DNA from: Neofamilia massiliensis
GTDB taxonomy: Bacteria; Bacillota; Clostridia; Tissierellales; Peptoniphilaceae
DNA length: 64,000 bases
Direction: 5' to 3'
Assembly (NCBI RefSeq): GCF_001299475.1
Contig: NZ_CYUJ01000003.1
Coordinates: 376,409 to 440,408, forward strand
Shown: piece by piece, positions 29,172 to 37,581 of the stretch
Position numbering within the stretch: position 1 is the first letter of the stretch
Layout: each line of letters opens with the position of its first letter
Notes under the pieces: model-generated
The model's input: the letters and a program-made list of their open reading frames with translations, nothing else
Databases searched by the model: none
What the model was told of the DNA's origin: nothing
Position numbers and translations under genes: made by a program

Positions 29172-29492
29172 ATGATTATTACTACCACACCTACAATAGA
29201 AGGCAGAGAAATTTTAGAATACAAGGGCCTGGTCTTTGGCGAAGTTATAACAGGAGTTAACTTTATAAAAGACTTTGGTGCAGGCCTTAGAGATATTTTT
29301 GGCGGCAGAAGTGAAGGCTACGAAGAAGAGCTAATTGATGCTAGAAACGAAGCCCTTGCAGAGTTAAAGATGAGAGCAGAAAGAATTGGAGCTGATGCAG
29401 TTGTTGGCGCAAAAATGGACTACGAAGTTTTAGGCCAAGCTGGTTCTATGTTAATGGTTACAATTTCTGGAACTGCTGTTAGCCTAAAATAA
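29172..29492 (+). CDS. YbjQ/UPF0145-family protein
   Basis: 106 residues with [21 protein letters not shown] at the start and [29 protein letters not shown], the UPF0145 pattern of a small homo-oligomeric fold sometimes listed as heavy-metal-binding. Function is not established. AGGAGGAAG precedes the ATG. Co-transcribed with xpt and closed by the shared terminator. Confidence 0.9.
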   Translation: MIITTTPTIEGREILEYKGLVFGEVITGVNFIKDFGAGLRDIFGGRSEGYEEELIDARNEALAELKMRAERIGADAVVGAKMDYEVLGQAGSMLMVTISGTAVSLK

Positions 29493-29518
29493 AAATTTAA
29501 TTTAAATTAAAGCATATT

Positions 29519-29556
29519 AAAAGACCATCCCTGATAAAGAGATGGTCTTATTTTTA
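29519..29556. terminator. Bidirectional terminator between ybjQ-like gene and the AGCS symporter
   Basis: AAGACCATC-(11-base loop)-GATGGTCTT with T and A runs on the two sides; serves both converging genes. Confidence 0.87.
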
Positions 29557-29564
29557 ATTAAAAA

Positions 29565-30977
29565 CTATTTCCAATAATCTAACTTGCTGTCGTCCATGCC
29601 AATTTCTTTAGCTACAAACACTGGATTTTGTCCAGCTTTTCTTTGTTTAGTATAGTCAAATAGACACTTAGTAGCAATACCACCTAGGACTAAAATACAA
29701 GGTAGGTTAATAAAGGCCATAACTCCCATTAGTAAGTCTGATAGGTCCCAAACAAATCCAATGTCTTGGCCTGCGCCTATAAATATTAAAATAGCGCAAA
29801 TAATTCTATAGATATTTTGGAAGTTTTTAGTTGGAACTTTTTTGTTAATGTAGGCAATGTTAGAGTCTACATAATAAAGGTTTCCTACTAAAGTTGAGAA
29901 TCCAAATAGAACTAATGAAATAGATATAAAGTAGTATCCAAAGTTTCCAAATAGAGTTGAAAGCGCTTCTTGGATATAAGGAGCTCCGTTAAGTTCTGCT
30001 ACAGGTTCAACACCTGAAGAAAGTCCCATAAAGGCAGTTGCTGTACAGATAATAATTGTATCTAAGAAAACTGAAAACATTTGAACTAAACCTTGCTTTG
30101 CAGGGTGAGATACATCAGCTGCAGCTGCTGCGTTAGGAGCAGAACCAATACCAGCTTCATTTGAATATAGACCTCTCTTAACACCTTGGATCATTGATGA
30201 ACCAGCAAGTCCACCAAAGATTGCCTTAAAGTTAAAAGCGTCTGAGAAAATTTTTCCAAATATTGATGGAATGGCTGTGATATTAGTTATAATCATAATA
30301 AGAGATGCAATTACATAAATAACTCCCATGAAAGGAACTACTTTTTCAGTAATTTTTATAATTCTCCTACCACCACCAAGAATAGTTACTGCAGTTAAAA
30401 TAGCTAAGATAGCTCCAATAATCCATGGAGTTACATTTTCATCATAAAAACTATAACCTGCAAATGATGATTGGATGTTAAAGGCTGCTAGCATATTAAA
30501 GCCAACTGCGTAACAAGTAATAAGTGAAATTGCAAAAATAATAGCAAGTGGTCTAGATTTTAAACCTGCTTCAATATAATAAGCTGGTCCACCATAAGAG
30601 TTACCTTCGTCGTCTCTTTTCTTATAAACTTGGGCAAGAGTTGATTCTATAAAGGCAGAAGCTCCACCAATTATAGCAACAATCCACATCCAAAATACTG
30701 CACCATAACCACCTAGGCAAAGAGCTGATGAAACACCAACTATGTTTCCAGTTCCAACTCTTGATGCTGTTGAAACCATTAGGGCTTGGAAAGATGATAC
30801 TCCACCTTCCTTGTCTGGCGCTTCTCTAAGTACTCTCCAAGTTTCACCAAATTGTGAAAGTTGAACATTTTTGGTCTTAAAAGTAAAATAAAGACCAACT
30901 CCAAGTAGCATGATTATAAGTATTGGATAATACAAATAACCATTAATAACATTAATAATTCCGTGCAATGCTTCCAT
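29565..30977 (-). CDS. Alanine/glycine:Na+ symporter (AGCS family)
   Basis: 470 residues with about ten to eleven membrane helices. Signatures: VSTASRVGTGNIVGVSSAL, the family Na+-site motif, and RGLYSNEAGIGSAPNAAAAA. It should import alanine or glycine with Na+. A TTGACT-16-TAAAAT promoter (31061-31088) reads toward it. The Na+ coupling fits the Na+-type V-ATPase at 8.4-16.9 kb. No glycine riboswitch is visible in the leader. Confidence 0.95.
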   Translation of the reverse strand: MEALHGIINVINGYLYYPILIIMLLGVGLYFTFKTKNVQLSQFGETWRVLREAPDKEGGVSSFQALMVSTASRVGTGNIVGVSSALCLGGYGAVFWMWIVAIIGGASAFIESTLAQVYKKRDDEGNSYGGPAYYIEAGLKSRPLAIIFAISLITCYAVGFNMLAAFNIQSSFAGYSFYDENVTPWIIGAILAILTAVTILGGGRRIIKITEKVVPFMGVIYVIASLIMIITNITAIPSIFGKIFSDAFNFKAIFGGLAGSSMIQGVKRGLYSNEAGIGSAPNAAAAADVSHPAKQGLVQMFSVFLDTIIICTATAFMGLSSGVEPVAELNGAPYIQEALSTLFGNFGYYFISISLVLFGFSTLVGNLYYVDSNIAYINKKVPTKNFQNIYRIICAILIFIGAGQDIGFVWDLSDLLMGVMAFINLPCILVLGGIATKCLFDYTKQRKAGQNPVFVAKEIGMDDSKLDYWK

Positions 30978-31102
30978 AATACATTTCCCTCCTTTTGATT
31001 ATGAAAAAAAAATAATTTCTTAGGAAACAAAATATAAAAGTAAAACGTTTCCTTATTAACATTTTACACCTAATTTTCATAAAGTCAAATTTAAATGCAA
31101 TT

Positions 31103-31130
31103 AAAAAAAAGAAGCCATCTTTCAGGCTTC
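31103..31130 (-). terminator. Original pepF terminator, displaced by the ISL3 insertion
   Basis: On the minus strand GAAGCC-TGAAAGAT-GGCTTC followed by TTTTTTTT. Removing the insertion sequence and one target copy puts this hairpin about ten bases after the pepF stop codon. Confidence 0.82.
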
Positions 31131-31132
31131 TA

Positions 31133-31140
31133 AAATTTTC
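31133..31140. repeat. 8-bp target-site duplication, left copy
   Basis: AAATTTTC immediately left of the ISL3 element; an identical copy is at 32630-32637. Eight bases is the duplication length known for ISL3. Confidence 0.88.
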
Positions 31141-32629
31141 GGTTCTATACTAAATAGTGTTGATGGAAATATCCATTGACACTATTTTTTAGTTTTTAGT
31201 GTAAAAAAATAGACATAACTTACACTTTCTCCTAAAATATAGTCATCATCAATCTAATAAGGAGTGGTTTGTTATGTCTATTAATCTTAATTCTATCAGA
31301 GATATCTTAAATATTAAAGATGATAATATTATTTTTTCTGATAATTTTTATCTTAAGAAGAAGTTTAGGTATGTTGATTCTCATTTTTTCTTTGCTTCTT
31401 TGTCTTATGTGCCTTCTTTCTGTCCTTGTTGTGGGGCTATAAATTCTTCTAATTCTATTGTTAAGAATGGTTTTAAGTCTTCTAGGATTAGGCTTCTTCC
31501 TATTTCTAATTTGCCTGCTTTTTTGGTTTTGAAGAAACAAAGGTTTTTGTGTAGGGATTGTGGTTCTTCTTTTATGGCTGAGTCGTCTTTTGTGGATCCT
31601 TATTGTAATTTGTCTAATGATCTTAAAAAGGCTATCTTAATTGATTTAATGGAGGTTTATTCTCTTAAGTCTATTGCTAGAAGATGGCATGTTTCTCCTT
31701 CTACTGTTTTAAGGGTTTTGAATTCTGTGCCGCCTCTTAAGAATGATTTTTCTTCTCTTCCTGAGTTTATTTGTATGGATGAGTTTAAGTCGGTTAAGAG
31801 TGTTGATTTTAATATGAGTTTTATTTTTATGGATGCTGTTTCTAGAAGGGTTATTGATATTTTGCCTGATAGAAGAATTCATAGGCTTATTTCTTATTTT
31901 CAAAGGTATCCTATCGAGGTTAGAAGAAGGGTTAAGGGAGTTGTTATTGATATGTATGAGCCTTATATTACTCTTATTCAGTCTGTTTTTCCTAATGCCG
32001 TGATTATTTTTGATAGGTTTCATATTGTTCAAAATCTTACTCGGGCTTTGGATAGGACTAGGATTTCTGTTATGAATGGTTTTGCTCGTGATTCTCAGGA
32101 ATACAAGGTTTTAAAGAGATATTGGAAGTTGTTTTTATTAAATGAGTTTGAGTTTAAATACTGGTCGTTGATAGTATCCTTATTTTAAAAATTTTATTAG
32201 TCAGGCTTCTATTGTTTCTTTTATTCTCGATATTGATCCTGTTTTCGATCAGTCTTACCGGTGTTTTCTTGCTATTTTAGCTTCTATTATTCTTTCTCCT
32301 ACTTATATTCTTTCTTCTTTGTTTGATAGAAAGCTTGATTCTAGGGTTTCTCATTATGTTAATGTTGCAATTGAAACTTGTAGGAGGTATGAGGAGTTTA
32401 TTTTAAATGCTTGTAGATACAAGCTTTCTAATGGCCCATTAGAAGGAAAAATCAACAAGATTAAGCTTATTAAGAGAAATGCTTTTGGTCATAGAAATTT
32501 CTATAACTACAAGAAAAGAATAATTTTGGTCTTTGAAAAGTTTCGGTATATTGAAAATGGCCCAGACATTTCTGTCTGAGCCATTTGATAGTTATTTTTC
32601 TCTTCATCAACACTATTTGACAAAGAACC
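31141..32629 (+). mobile_element. ISL3-family insertion sequence
   Basis: A 1489-bp element bounded by 25-bp imperfect inverted repeats (31141-31165 and 32605-32629, 21 of 25 matching; shared inner part AAATAGTGTTGATG, outer GGTTCT) and flanked by a perfect 8-bp direct repeat. It carries one ISL3 transposase that is now in two frames. Its coding strand is strikingly T-rich, unlike the neighbours, which marks it as acquired. Perfect duplications suggest a recent insertion even though the gene is already damaged. Confidence 0.95.
31274..32579 (+). pseudogene. ISL3 transposase, frameshifted
   Basis: The first part (31274-32188) has the N-terminal zinc finger (CPCCGAINSSN and RFLCRDCGSSF), a helix-turn-helix (LKSIARRWHVSPSTVLRVL), and the first two catalytic acids (CMDEFKSV and GVVIDMYEPY, then IIFDRFHIVQNLTRALD). 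It stops after FEFKYWSLIVSLF. The other frame picks up near 32175 with YPYFKNFISQASIVSFI and runs to 32579, including SNGPLEGKINKIKLIKRNAFG with the catalytic Glu. So a single small indel near 32150-32175 splits an otherwise complete gene. Programmed frameshifting is not known for ISL3 and no slippery heptamer is evident; a mutation is more likely. Confidence 0.9.
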
Positions 32630-32637
32630 AAATTTTC
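32630..32637. repeat. 8-bp target-site duplication, right copy
   Basis: AAATTTTC directly between the ISL3 right end and the pepF stop codon (32638-32640). Confidence 0.88.
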
Positions 32638-34380
32638 TTATAATAATTTTTCTAATTCATTAACTTGGGCTTCAAATACTTTCATGGCCTTAACTAAGGT
32701 TTCTTCTTTAGAAATATCAGCACCTGCTGCTCTTAGTTGGTCTAGTGGGAAGTTTCTTCCTCCATCTTTTAAGAAGTTTAGATAGGCTTCTAGTTTGTCT
32801 TTGTCACCAGATAGTATATTTTCAGAAAGACTTACTGCAGTTGAAAATCCTGTTGCATATTTATATACATAGAAGTTTCTGTAGAAGTGAGGGATTCTCG
32901 CCCATTCAAATTCTATGTCCTTGTCAGAAATTACAGCGTCGCCATAATATTCTTTGTTTAGGTCATAATAAATTTCGTTAAAGTTTTCTGCAGTTAGAAC
33001 TTCTCCTCTTTCAACAGCTTCGTGGGTCTTCTTTTCAAACTCTGCAAACATTGTTTGTCTAAAGACTGTTGACTTAAAGCTATCTACATAGTGGTTGACT
33101 AAATAAAGTTTTTCTTCTTCGCTTTCAGCCTTGTCAATTAAATAGTTTAATAATAAAAGCTCATTTGTTGTTGAAGCAACTTCTGCAACAAATATTGTAT
33201 AAGAAGAGTTTATAAAGACATTGTTCTTCTTAGAAAAATATGAGTGCATAGAGTGGCCAAGTTCGTGAGCTAAAGTAAACATTGAATCAAGGTTTTCGTT
33301 ATAGTTCATTAGGATATATGGTTCTGAGTCATAAGATCCTGAAGAATAAGCTCCTGATCTCTTGCCATCTTTTGGATAAACGTCAATCCAGTTAGATTCA
33401 AAACCTTCTTTTAAAATAGAAATATATTCATCTCCAAGTGGTTTTAAGGCTTCAAGAATTGTCTCCTTGGCTTCTTCGTAAGGAATTTTCTTATCGAAGT
33501 TTGAAATCATTGGTAGATAAACATCATACATGTGTTGGTCTTCAAGGCCCATGTATTCTTTTTTAATTTTATAGTATTTGTGAAGGACTGGTAGGTAGTC
33601 GTGAATAACTTTTATTAAAGTATCATAAACTCCTACATCAACATTGTCTTCATAAAGTTCCATTTGTCTAGCTGAGTCAAATTTTTTAAGTTCAGCCATA
33701 GTTGTAAGACCTTTTACGTTGTTAAATTGTAGAGATGCAATTGTGTTTTCTGCTCCCCTTAAAGTCTTATAATATTTTTCAAAGGCTTCTTTTCTAACTT
33801 TAACATCCTTATTTAGAAGATGTGGAATGTAGTTGGCTTCAGTTAGTTTTTCGCCAGTTGTTTCTAATGTTGGAAATTCCATATCAGCATTTCTAAGTAA
33901 AGTGTAGGCTTCTCCTGGAGCTCCAGCTAAAAATGATAAAGATCCAATTGCCTTTTCTTCTTCAGCAGATAAGGTGTGGTCCTTGTATCTTAAAATCCTA
34001 GAAAAATAAATTTCATAGTCTTCTAACTTGTTTTCTTTTATTAAGCTTGCAATTTCATCTTCAGATAAAGTTAATAAATAAGGTTTAAAACCTGCTATAG
34101 CTGTTTCAAAGTCGTCATAAAGTGAAAATGCCTTCATTTGCATTTTTTGTCCGCTGGAATTTTTTGTGTTTTCGTCAAATTTCATGTGGGCAAAGGTAGC
34201 AAGATTATCAAGACCTCTTGCAGTCTTCATAGTTAGTGGAAAAAATTCTTTAAAGTTTTTTCCATAATCTTCTGTAAGACTTTTAATCTTTTTAACATCA
34301 GCTGCTAAAGTTTCGTAGCTTTCGTTAAAAGCATTTTCGTCCTTGTACATTTTACTTAAATCCCAATTATATTTGTCCAT
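32638..34380 (-). CDS. pepF: Oligoendopeptidase F
   Basis: 580 residues, M3 metallopeptidase. The zinc motif HELGH is at residues 372-376 (TLAHELGHSMHSYF) and the third ligand region is FVAEVASTTNEL. It hydrolyses peptides of about 7-17 residues in the cytoplasm, feeding amino-acid fermentation. A good promoter lies upstream and GGAGGT before the ATG. The ISL3 element begins eight bases after the stop and separates the gene from its terminator. Confidence 0.96.
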   Translation of the reverse strand: MDKYNWDLSKMYKDENAFNESYETLAADVKKIKSLTEDYGKNFKEFFPLTMKTARGLDNLATFAHMKFDENTKNSSGQKMQMKAFSLYDDFETAIAGFKPYLLTLSEDEIASLIKENKLEDYEIYFSRILRYKDHTLSAEEEKAIGSLSFLAGAPGEAYTLLRNADMEFPTLETTGEKLTEANYIPHLLNKDVKVRKEAFEKYYKTLRGAENTIASLQFNNVKGLTTMAELKKFDSARQMELYEDNVDVGVYDTLIKVIHDYLPVLHKYYKIKKEYMGLEDQHMYDVYLPMISNFDKKIPYEEAKETILEALKPLGDEYISILKEGFESNWIDVYPKDGKRSGAYSSGSYDSEPYILMNYNENLDSMFTLAHELGHSMHSYFSKKNNVFINSSYTIFVAEVASTTNELLLLNYLIDKAESEEEKLYLVNHYVDSFKSTVFRQTMFAEFEKKTHEAVERGEVLTAENFNEIYYDLNKEYYGDAVISDKDIEFEWARIPHFYRNFYVYKYATGFSTAVSLSENILSGDKDKLEAYLNFLKDGGRNFPLDQLRAAGADISKEETLVKAMKVFEAQVNELEKLL

Positions 34381-34420
34381 TTTTACCTCCGTTTTTTATA
34401 CTCTATTTTAATATATACCT

Positions 34421-34450
34421 ATTATAAAGATATTTAATTAGAAAATCCAA
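34421..34450 (-). promoter_or_regulatory. SigA promoter of pepF
   Basis: On the minus strand TTGGAT (34445-34450), 18-base spacer, TATAAT (34421-34426), about 40 bases before the pepF ATG. Confidence 0.68.
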
Positions 34451-34528
34451 AAGTTTTTTAAAAAAGATTTTTCTATGACTTTAAAATTTGAAATTGTTTG
34501 CAAGAATCTTTTTGTTTTTTAGTCTCAA

Positions 34529-34543
34529 TGATAATCGTTTTCA
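34529..34543. promoter_or_regulatory. Fur/PerR-like palindrome
   Basis: TGATAATCGTTTTCA matches the 7-1-7 Fur box TGATAATnATTATCA at 12 of 14 positions. No promoter overlaps it directly, so function is uncertain. Confidence 0.35.
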
Positions 34544-34712
34544 CATTTTCATAATTTATGACCTTTTTGTTTCATTGGAATAAAATTATTGTACTACCAG
34601 TTCAATCTCTGTTAAATACTGCCTTAATGCTTAATCATTTTTGTATTTTTTTGAATAAAATAAGAGAATTGTTAAAATTATATGAAAAGTGAAATAAATC
34701 TTTCAAAAACCC

Positions 34713-34741
34713 TTGATTTTTTCCCTGACTCATCTTATACT
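34713..34741 (+). promoter_or_regulatory. SigA promoter of the small transcript
   Basis: TTGATT (34713-34718), 17-base spacer, TATACT (34736-34741). About 75 bases of leader precede the 35-codon ORF. Confidence 0.65.
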
Positions 34742-34823
34742 GTATATGAAGTCAAAAAGAAGTCCTAAACATATTTAATTCTACATTTATATTACATATA
34801 TTTATAGAAGGGGGCTGAATAAA

Positions 34824-34931
34824 ATGACATGTTTAAAGAAAAGAATAGAAAAAATTAGAAGGAACCAAGAACAAGCAAAAAGAACTTCTGACATGCTTGT
34901 TGTAAGACAACAATTTAATGTAAATAGATAA
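34824..34931 (+). CDS. Possible 35-residue basic peptide
   Basis: ATG at 34824 with GAAGGGGG about 10 bases upstream. The peptide begins MTCLKKRIEKIRRNQEQAK and ends QFNVNR; it is strongly basic and likely one helix, with no hydrophobic stretch and no known motif. It lies between a consensus promoter and an intrinsic terminator, which argues that the region is transcribed. Whether the peptide or the RNA is the product cannot be told from sequence. Confidence 0.5.
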   Translation: MTCLKKRIEKIRRNQEQAKRTSDMLVVRQQFNVNR

Positions 34932-35000
34932 TCTATTGTCCTATCTAATAAAAAAAATAATTGCATCAATTTACAATTCCATTATTGTAAATACAAATAC

Positions 35001-35036
35001 GGATTTCAAGTTTTCTTGAAGTCCTTTTTTTGTTTT
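35001..35036 (+). terminator. Terminator of the small transcript
   Basis: GGATTTCAAG-TTTT-CTTGAAGTCC (10-bp stem with one wobble pair) followed by TTTTTTTG. Confidence 0.88.
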
Positions 35037-35054
35037 AATTTAATAATTTGCAAA

Positions 35055-35082
35055 TAAAAAAGACCTAGAAAAAATCTAGGTC
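35055..35082 (-). terminator. Terminator of the DUF948/YtxH operon
   Basis: On the minus strand GACCTAGA-(5-base loop)-TCTAGGTC then TTTTTTATT, right after the DUF948 gene. Confidence 0.87.
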
Positions 35083-35088
35083 CCTATC

Positions 35089-35646
35089 TTATCTTCTTCC
35101 AAAAAGTATTCTTCGTATTTCCTCGAAAAAATCTTTAAAGATATATACATAGTCAAAGAAATTATCTCTACCCCTGTTTACGAAAGTTGACATATCAAGT
35201 AGGTTGTCAGCTAGAGAGTGGACTGAGTACTGAACATTTTCAGCTGTGTCTTCAGCTTTTCCAACTAAATTGCTGGCTTTATTGGTGATTCTGTTTACAT
35301 CACCCATACTTACATTTACTGAGCGGACAATTCCAGTTACATCATCCATAGAATTGTTTATTGAATGAACAATTCCATTAATGTCTGCTTTCGAATCTAC
35401 AACTATGTTATTTACATCTGCTAGTATATTAGATGCCTTGTCTGTTACATCTCTAACGTCATCCATTAATTTAGGCATACCATCTACTACATAATTAATT
35501 TGTGTTTTTTTATCGTCTACTAGGCCATTAAGATCTTTAACTAGTTTTCTCAAAGAAATTAGTAAGGCTGCAAAGGATACTAAAACAACTAAACCAGCTA
35601 TACCTAAAATTACTAAAAATACTTGGTTAATGTTTATTGTAATCAT
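35089..35646 (-). CDS. DUF948-like membrane-anchored coiled-coil protein
   Basis: 185 residues. One N-terminal membrane helix (VFLVILGIAGLVVLVSFAAL, about residues 9-28) is followed by a long heptad-rich helical stretch (repeats such as INGIVHSINNSMDDVTGIVR) resembling the signalling helices of chemoreceptors, as in DUF948/YtxG proteins. Likely an envelope protein of structural or stress role; no enzyme motif. Downstream of ytxH-like gene with 13 bases between, as ytxG and ytxH are paired in Bacillus. Confidence 0.8.
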   Translation of the reverse strand: MITININQVFLVILGIAGLVVLVSFAALLISLRKLVKDLNGLVDDKKTQINYVVDGMPKLMDDVRDVTDKASNILADVNNIVVDSKADINGIVHSINNSMDDVTGIVRSVNVSMGDVNRITNKASNLVGKAEDTAENVQYSVHSLADNLLDMSTFVNRGRDNFFDYVYIFKDFFEEIRRILFGRR

Positions 35647-35659
35647 TAGTTAGCTCCTA

Positions 35660-36169
35660 TTATTTTGTTACTTTTTCTTTAAATTCCTTTACGTCTTTTT
35701 TTACTTCTTTATTTTCTTCTTTTAGATCTTTTTTTAAGTCTTTACTAGCTTCTTTTACTTCTTTGCCTTTTTCTTTTGCTTCTTTAGCTTTTTCTTCTGC
35801 TTTCTTTTCTAATTCTTCTTTCTTTTCTTCGATTTCGTCGCCAACTTCTTCAGCCTTGTCTTTTGCCTTGTCAGCAAATTCATGAGCCTTTTCTACACCT
35901 TGGTCAACATATTCGTTTGTTTTATCTGAAATTCTTTCTACAGTTTTTTGTGCTGCGTGTTTAGCTTCTAGGCTTCTAATATAAAGTTCGTCTGCTATAT
36001 CTTGAGCTCCTTCAGCTATATCTTTTCTAGTTTCTTTGCCTGATTTTGGAGCAAATAAAACTCCTGCTGCTGCACCAACTAAGGCTGCAAATGTTCCAGA
36101 TATAACTACCTTTCCAACTTGTTCTCTAAATTGTTTTCTACGTCTTTCTTCATAAATTTCTCTTAACAT
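35660..36169 (-). CDS. YtxH-domain protein
   Basis: 169 residues from the ATG at 36169, chosen for the GGAGGT site upstream. A single N-terminal membrane segment VVISGTFAALVGAAAGVLFA is followed by PKSGKETRKDIAEGAQ, the YtxH signature, and then a long Lys/Glu coiled-coil tail (KAEEKAKEAKEKGKEVKEAS). YtxH-type proteins are general-stress envelope proteins in Bacillus; the role here is inferred. Confidence 0.85.
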   Translation of the reverse strand: MLREIYEERRRKQFREQVGKVVISGTFAALVGAAAGVLFAPKSGKETRKDIAEGAQDIADELYIRSLEAKHAAQKTVERISDKTNEYVDQGVEKAHEFADKAKDKAEEVGDEIEEKKEELEKKAEEKAKEAKEKGKEVKEASKDLKKDLKEENKEVKKDVKEFKEKVTK

Positions 36170-36331
36170 AATTAAAACCTCCATTTTTTTCTTACTATAC
36201 TATTACCCTATGTTTTTAATCATAATCATCAATCAAATTCAGTTTAAAAATTTCATTATTATAGAAGCATAAGTGCTTTAAAAACTTTTAATCTCGATTT
36301 TCTAAAGAAATACTTTGAAGAAAATTAAAAT

Positions 36332-36360
36332 AAAAAAGAGATGAAAAAAAAATCATCTCT
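36332..36360 (-). terminator. Terminator after the 183-residue hypothetical gene
   Basis: On the minus strand AGAGATGA-(8 T loop)-TCATCTCT then TTTTTATT, directly after the stop codon. Confidence 0.87.
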
Positions 36361-36912
36361 CTAATAAACTTCATTTATATAATTTGAAATAACAGACTGG
36401 TGCCTGCCTTCAACAAAGACTCCAGCCTTTCTTAATTCTTCTAGTAGCCACTCTGCTTTTGAATGAAAAACTGCTTGTTCAAAATTATTAAGTACAATTT
36501 CATAAAGTTTTCCCTTTAGGCTATTAGACTTAGTTTCAACAAAGTAAGCTTCAACGCCTTCATAATTTAAAAACTTAATAAGTTTAAAAGAAGAAAGGTC
36601 CTTAAGGTGATAAAAGTGGTAACACTTGTTCATATAAGAATTCCTATCTCTTTTATAGTTTTTAGAATATCTCAACTCACTAGCCATAGTTTTATAGTAC
36701 TTGGCTAAAGAGTTGTAATATTGGTAGTTAAATAATCCCTTTTCAAAACTGTCTATTTTTACAAAAGGTTTTATTGGAGTTTTTCTAATAGCATCATAGT
36801 TAAGTTCTAAAAACTCTCTTTTGCTAATAGCATTGTTTTCGTACATCTGAATTAAGAAGGACCTGTTTTCGAAAAATTTATCAAAGGCATTTTGCCTTCT
36901 TAAGTCTTTCAA
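36361..36912 (-). CDS. Conserved hypothetical protein (DUF6648-like)
   Basis: 183 residues with a TTG start (36912), placed by AGGAGG eight bases upstream. No membrane segment or signal. The sequence is basic and aromatic-rich (FFENRSFLIQMYENNAISKREFLELNYDAI, KYYKTMASELRYSKNYKR broken up by spacing here) and ends FVEGRHQSVISNYINEVY. I think it matches a clostridial family of unknown function, but this is recall, not a search. Its ribosome site overlaps the end of a 32-residue membrane-peptide gene, so the two are coupled. Confidence 0.65.
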   Translation of the reverse strand: MKDLRRQNAFDKFFENRSFLIQMYENNAISKREFLELNYDAIRKTPIKPFVKIDSFEKGLFNYQYYNSLAKYYKTMASELRYSKNYKRDRNSYMNKCYHFYHLKDLSSFKLIKFLNYEGVEAYFVETKSNSLKGKLYEIVLNNFEQAVFHSKAEWLLEELRKAGVFVEGRHQSVISNYINEVY

Positions 36913-36924
36913 AACATTTACCTC

Positions 36925-37023
36925 CTAAAATAGATGAGCTACAACTGGAATTACTGCTGTAACTACCATCAGTACAGCTAAGACAATCCAAACTATTCTG
37001 TGATTTTTTCTTTTGTTACTCAT
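36925..37023 (-). CDS. 32-residue single-helix membrane peptide
   Basis: ATG at 37023 with GAAGGTGA seven bases upstream. The peptide begins MSNKRKNHR, then a hydrophobic helix IVWIVLAVLMVVTAVIPVVA, and ends HLF. Basic N-terminus and one membrane span predict an inside-positive membrane peptide. It lies between the P-loop gene (30 bases upstream) and the 183-residue gene, whose ribosome site it abuts. The good ribosome site and operon position support it as real. Confidence 0.7.
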   Translation of the reverse strand: MSNKRKNHRIVWIVLAVLMVVTAVIPVVAHLF

Positions 37024-37053
37024 TTTTTCACCTTCAATCTTTCTTTAAATATT

Positions 37054-37482
37054 TTATAAAGAAGCCTCTACACAGTGTTCTCTTAATGACTCAGGCATTT
37101 CTTCTGTTAGTTTGTCAAGGTTAATAAAAATTTCAGTTTCTCTTTCATCAGAAATTTTATTTAAATCATTGAAAATTCTAACTAGTTCTTCATCTTTAAA
37201 GTCTACAATTTTGTAGGCTGAGTCTACATAGATCTTTTCTAGGTCATAGTCCATAGCCATTAGGCCACAAAGAAAACCATATAGGGAAGCAACTGATTTA
37301 ATTGTGTATTCAGTTACATTAATTAGTCTAACATTATAATCTAGTGAAAAAATATGGTCGTCATCTACATCTATAAAGGCAATGTTTCCATTTCCAGCCT
37401 TGTATTCTGTATTAGCACTATCAATAAGCCATTTTGTTTTTCCTGAGCCTTTAGCTCCTGTAATAAATTTAATCATAAACAT
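37054..37482 (-). CDS. Small P-loop ATPase-like protein of unknown function
   Basis: 142 residues. FITGAKGSGKTKWLID is a clear Walker A loop at the N-terminus; NIAFIDVDDDHIF and MDYDLEKIYVDSAYKIVD give acidic strands that could be Walker B. It resembles a stripped-down AAA/PilT-like nucleotide-binding core but I recognise no named family. Start is either of two ATGs two codons apart; AAGGA favours either. First in an apparent operon with the membrane peptide and the 183-residue protein. Confidence 0.72.
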   Translation of the reverse strand: MFMIKFITGAKGSGKTKWLIDSANTEYKAGNGNIAFIDVDDDHIFSLDYNVRLINVTEYTIKSVASLYGFLCGLMAMDYDLEKIYVDSAYKIVDFKDEELVRIFNDLNKISDERETEIFINLDKLTEEMPESLREHCVEASL

Positions 37483-37581
37483 ACATCCTTTCTTATATTA
37501 AATATTTTGCAATATTTGAATATACTTCCATATTACCATTATACCAAATTTACTAATAATTGCATTAGTTTTTAGATATTT

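Larger units (their letters stand above)
34381..35088. other. 708-base gene-poor region
   Basis: The longest stretch without a normal gene. It holds the pepF promoter (minus), a Fur-like palindrome (34529-34543), a consensus plus-strand promoter (34713-34741), a 35-codon ORF (34824-34931), a plus-strand terminator (35001-35036) and the minus-strand terminator of the DUF948 gene. The part 34545-34700 shows nothing else I can support. Confidence 0.7.

Noticed and set aside
30978-31102. Glycine riboswitch before the AGCS symporter
   Set aside because: No glycine aptamer motifs are present in the short leader.
31307-32032. Two basic, Asn/Ile/Arg-rich ORFs antisense to the ISL3 transposase
   Set aside because: They mirror the extreme T-richness of the transposase codons on the other strand and have no ribosome sites.
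34682-34768. A 28-codon ORF starting MKSEINLSKTLDFFPDSS
   Set aside because: It overlaps the consensus promoter at 34713-34741 and has no ribosome site; likely chance.
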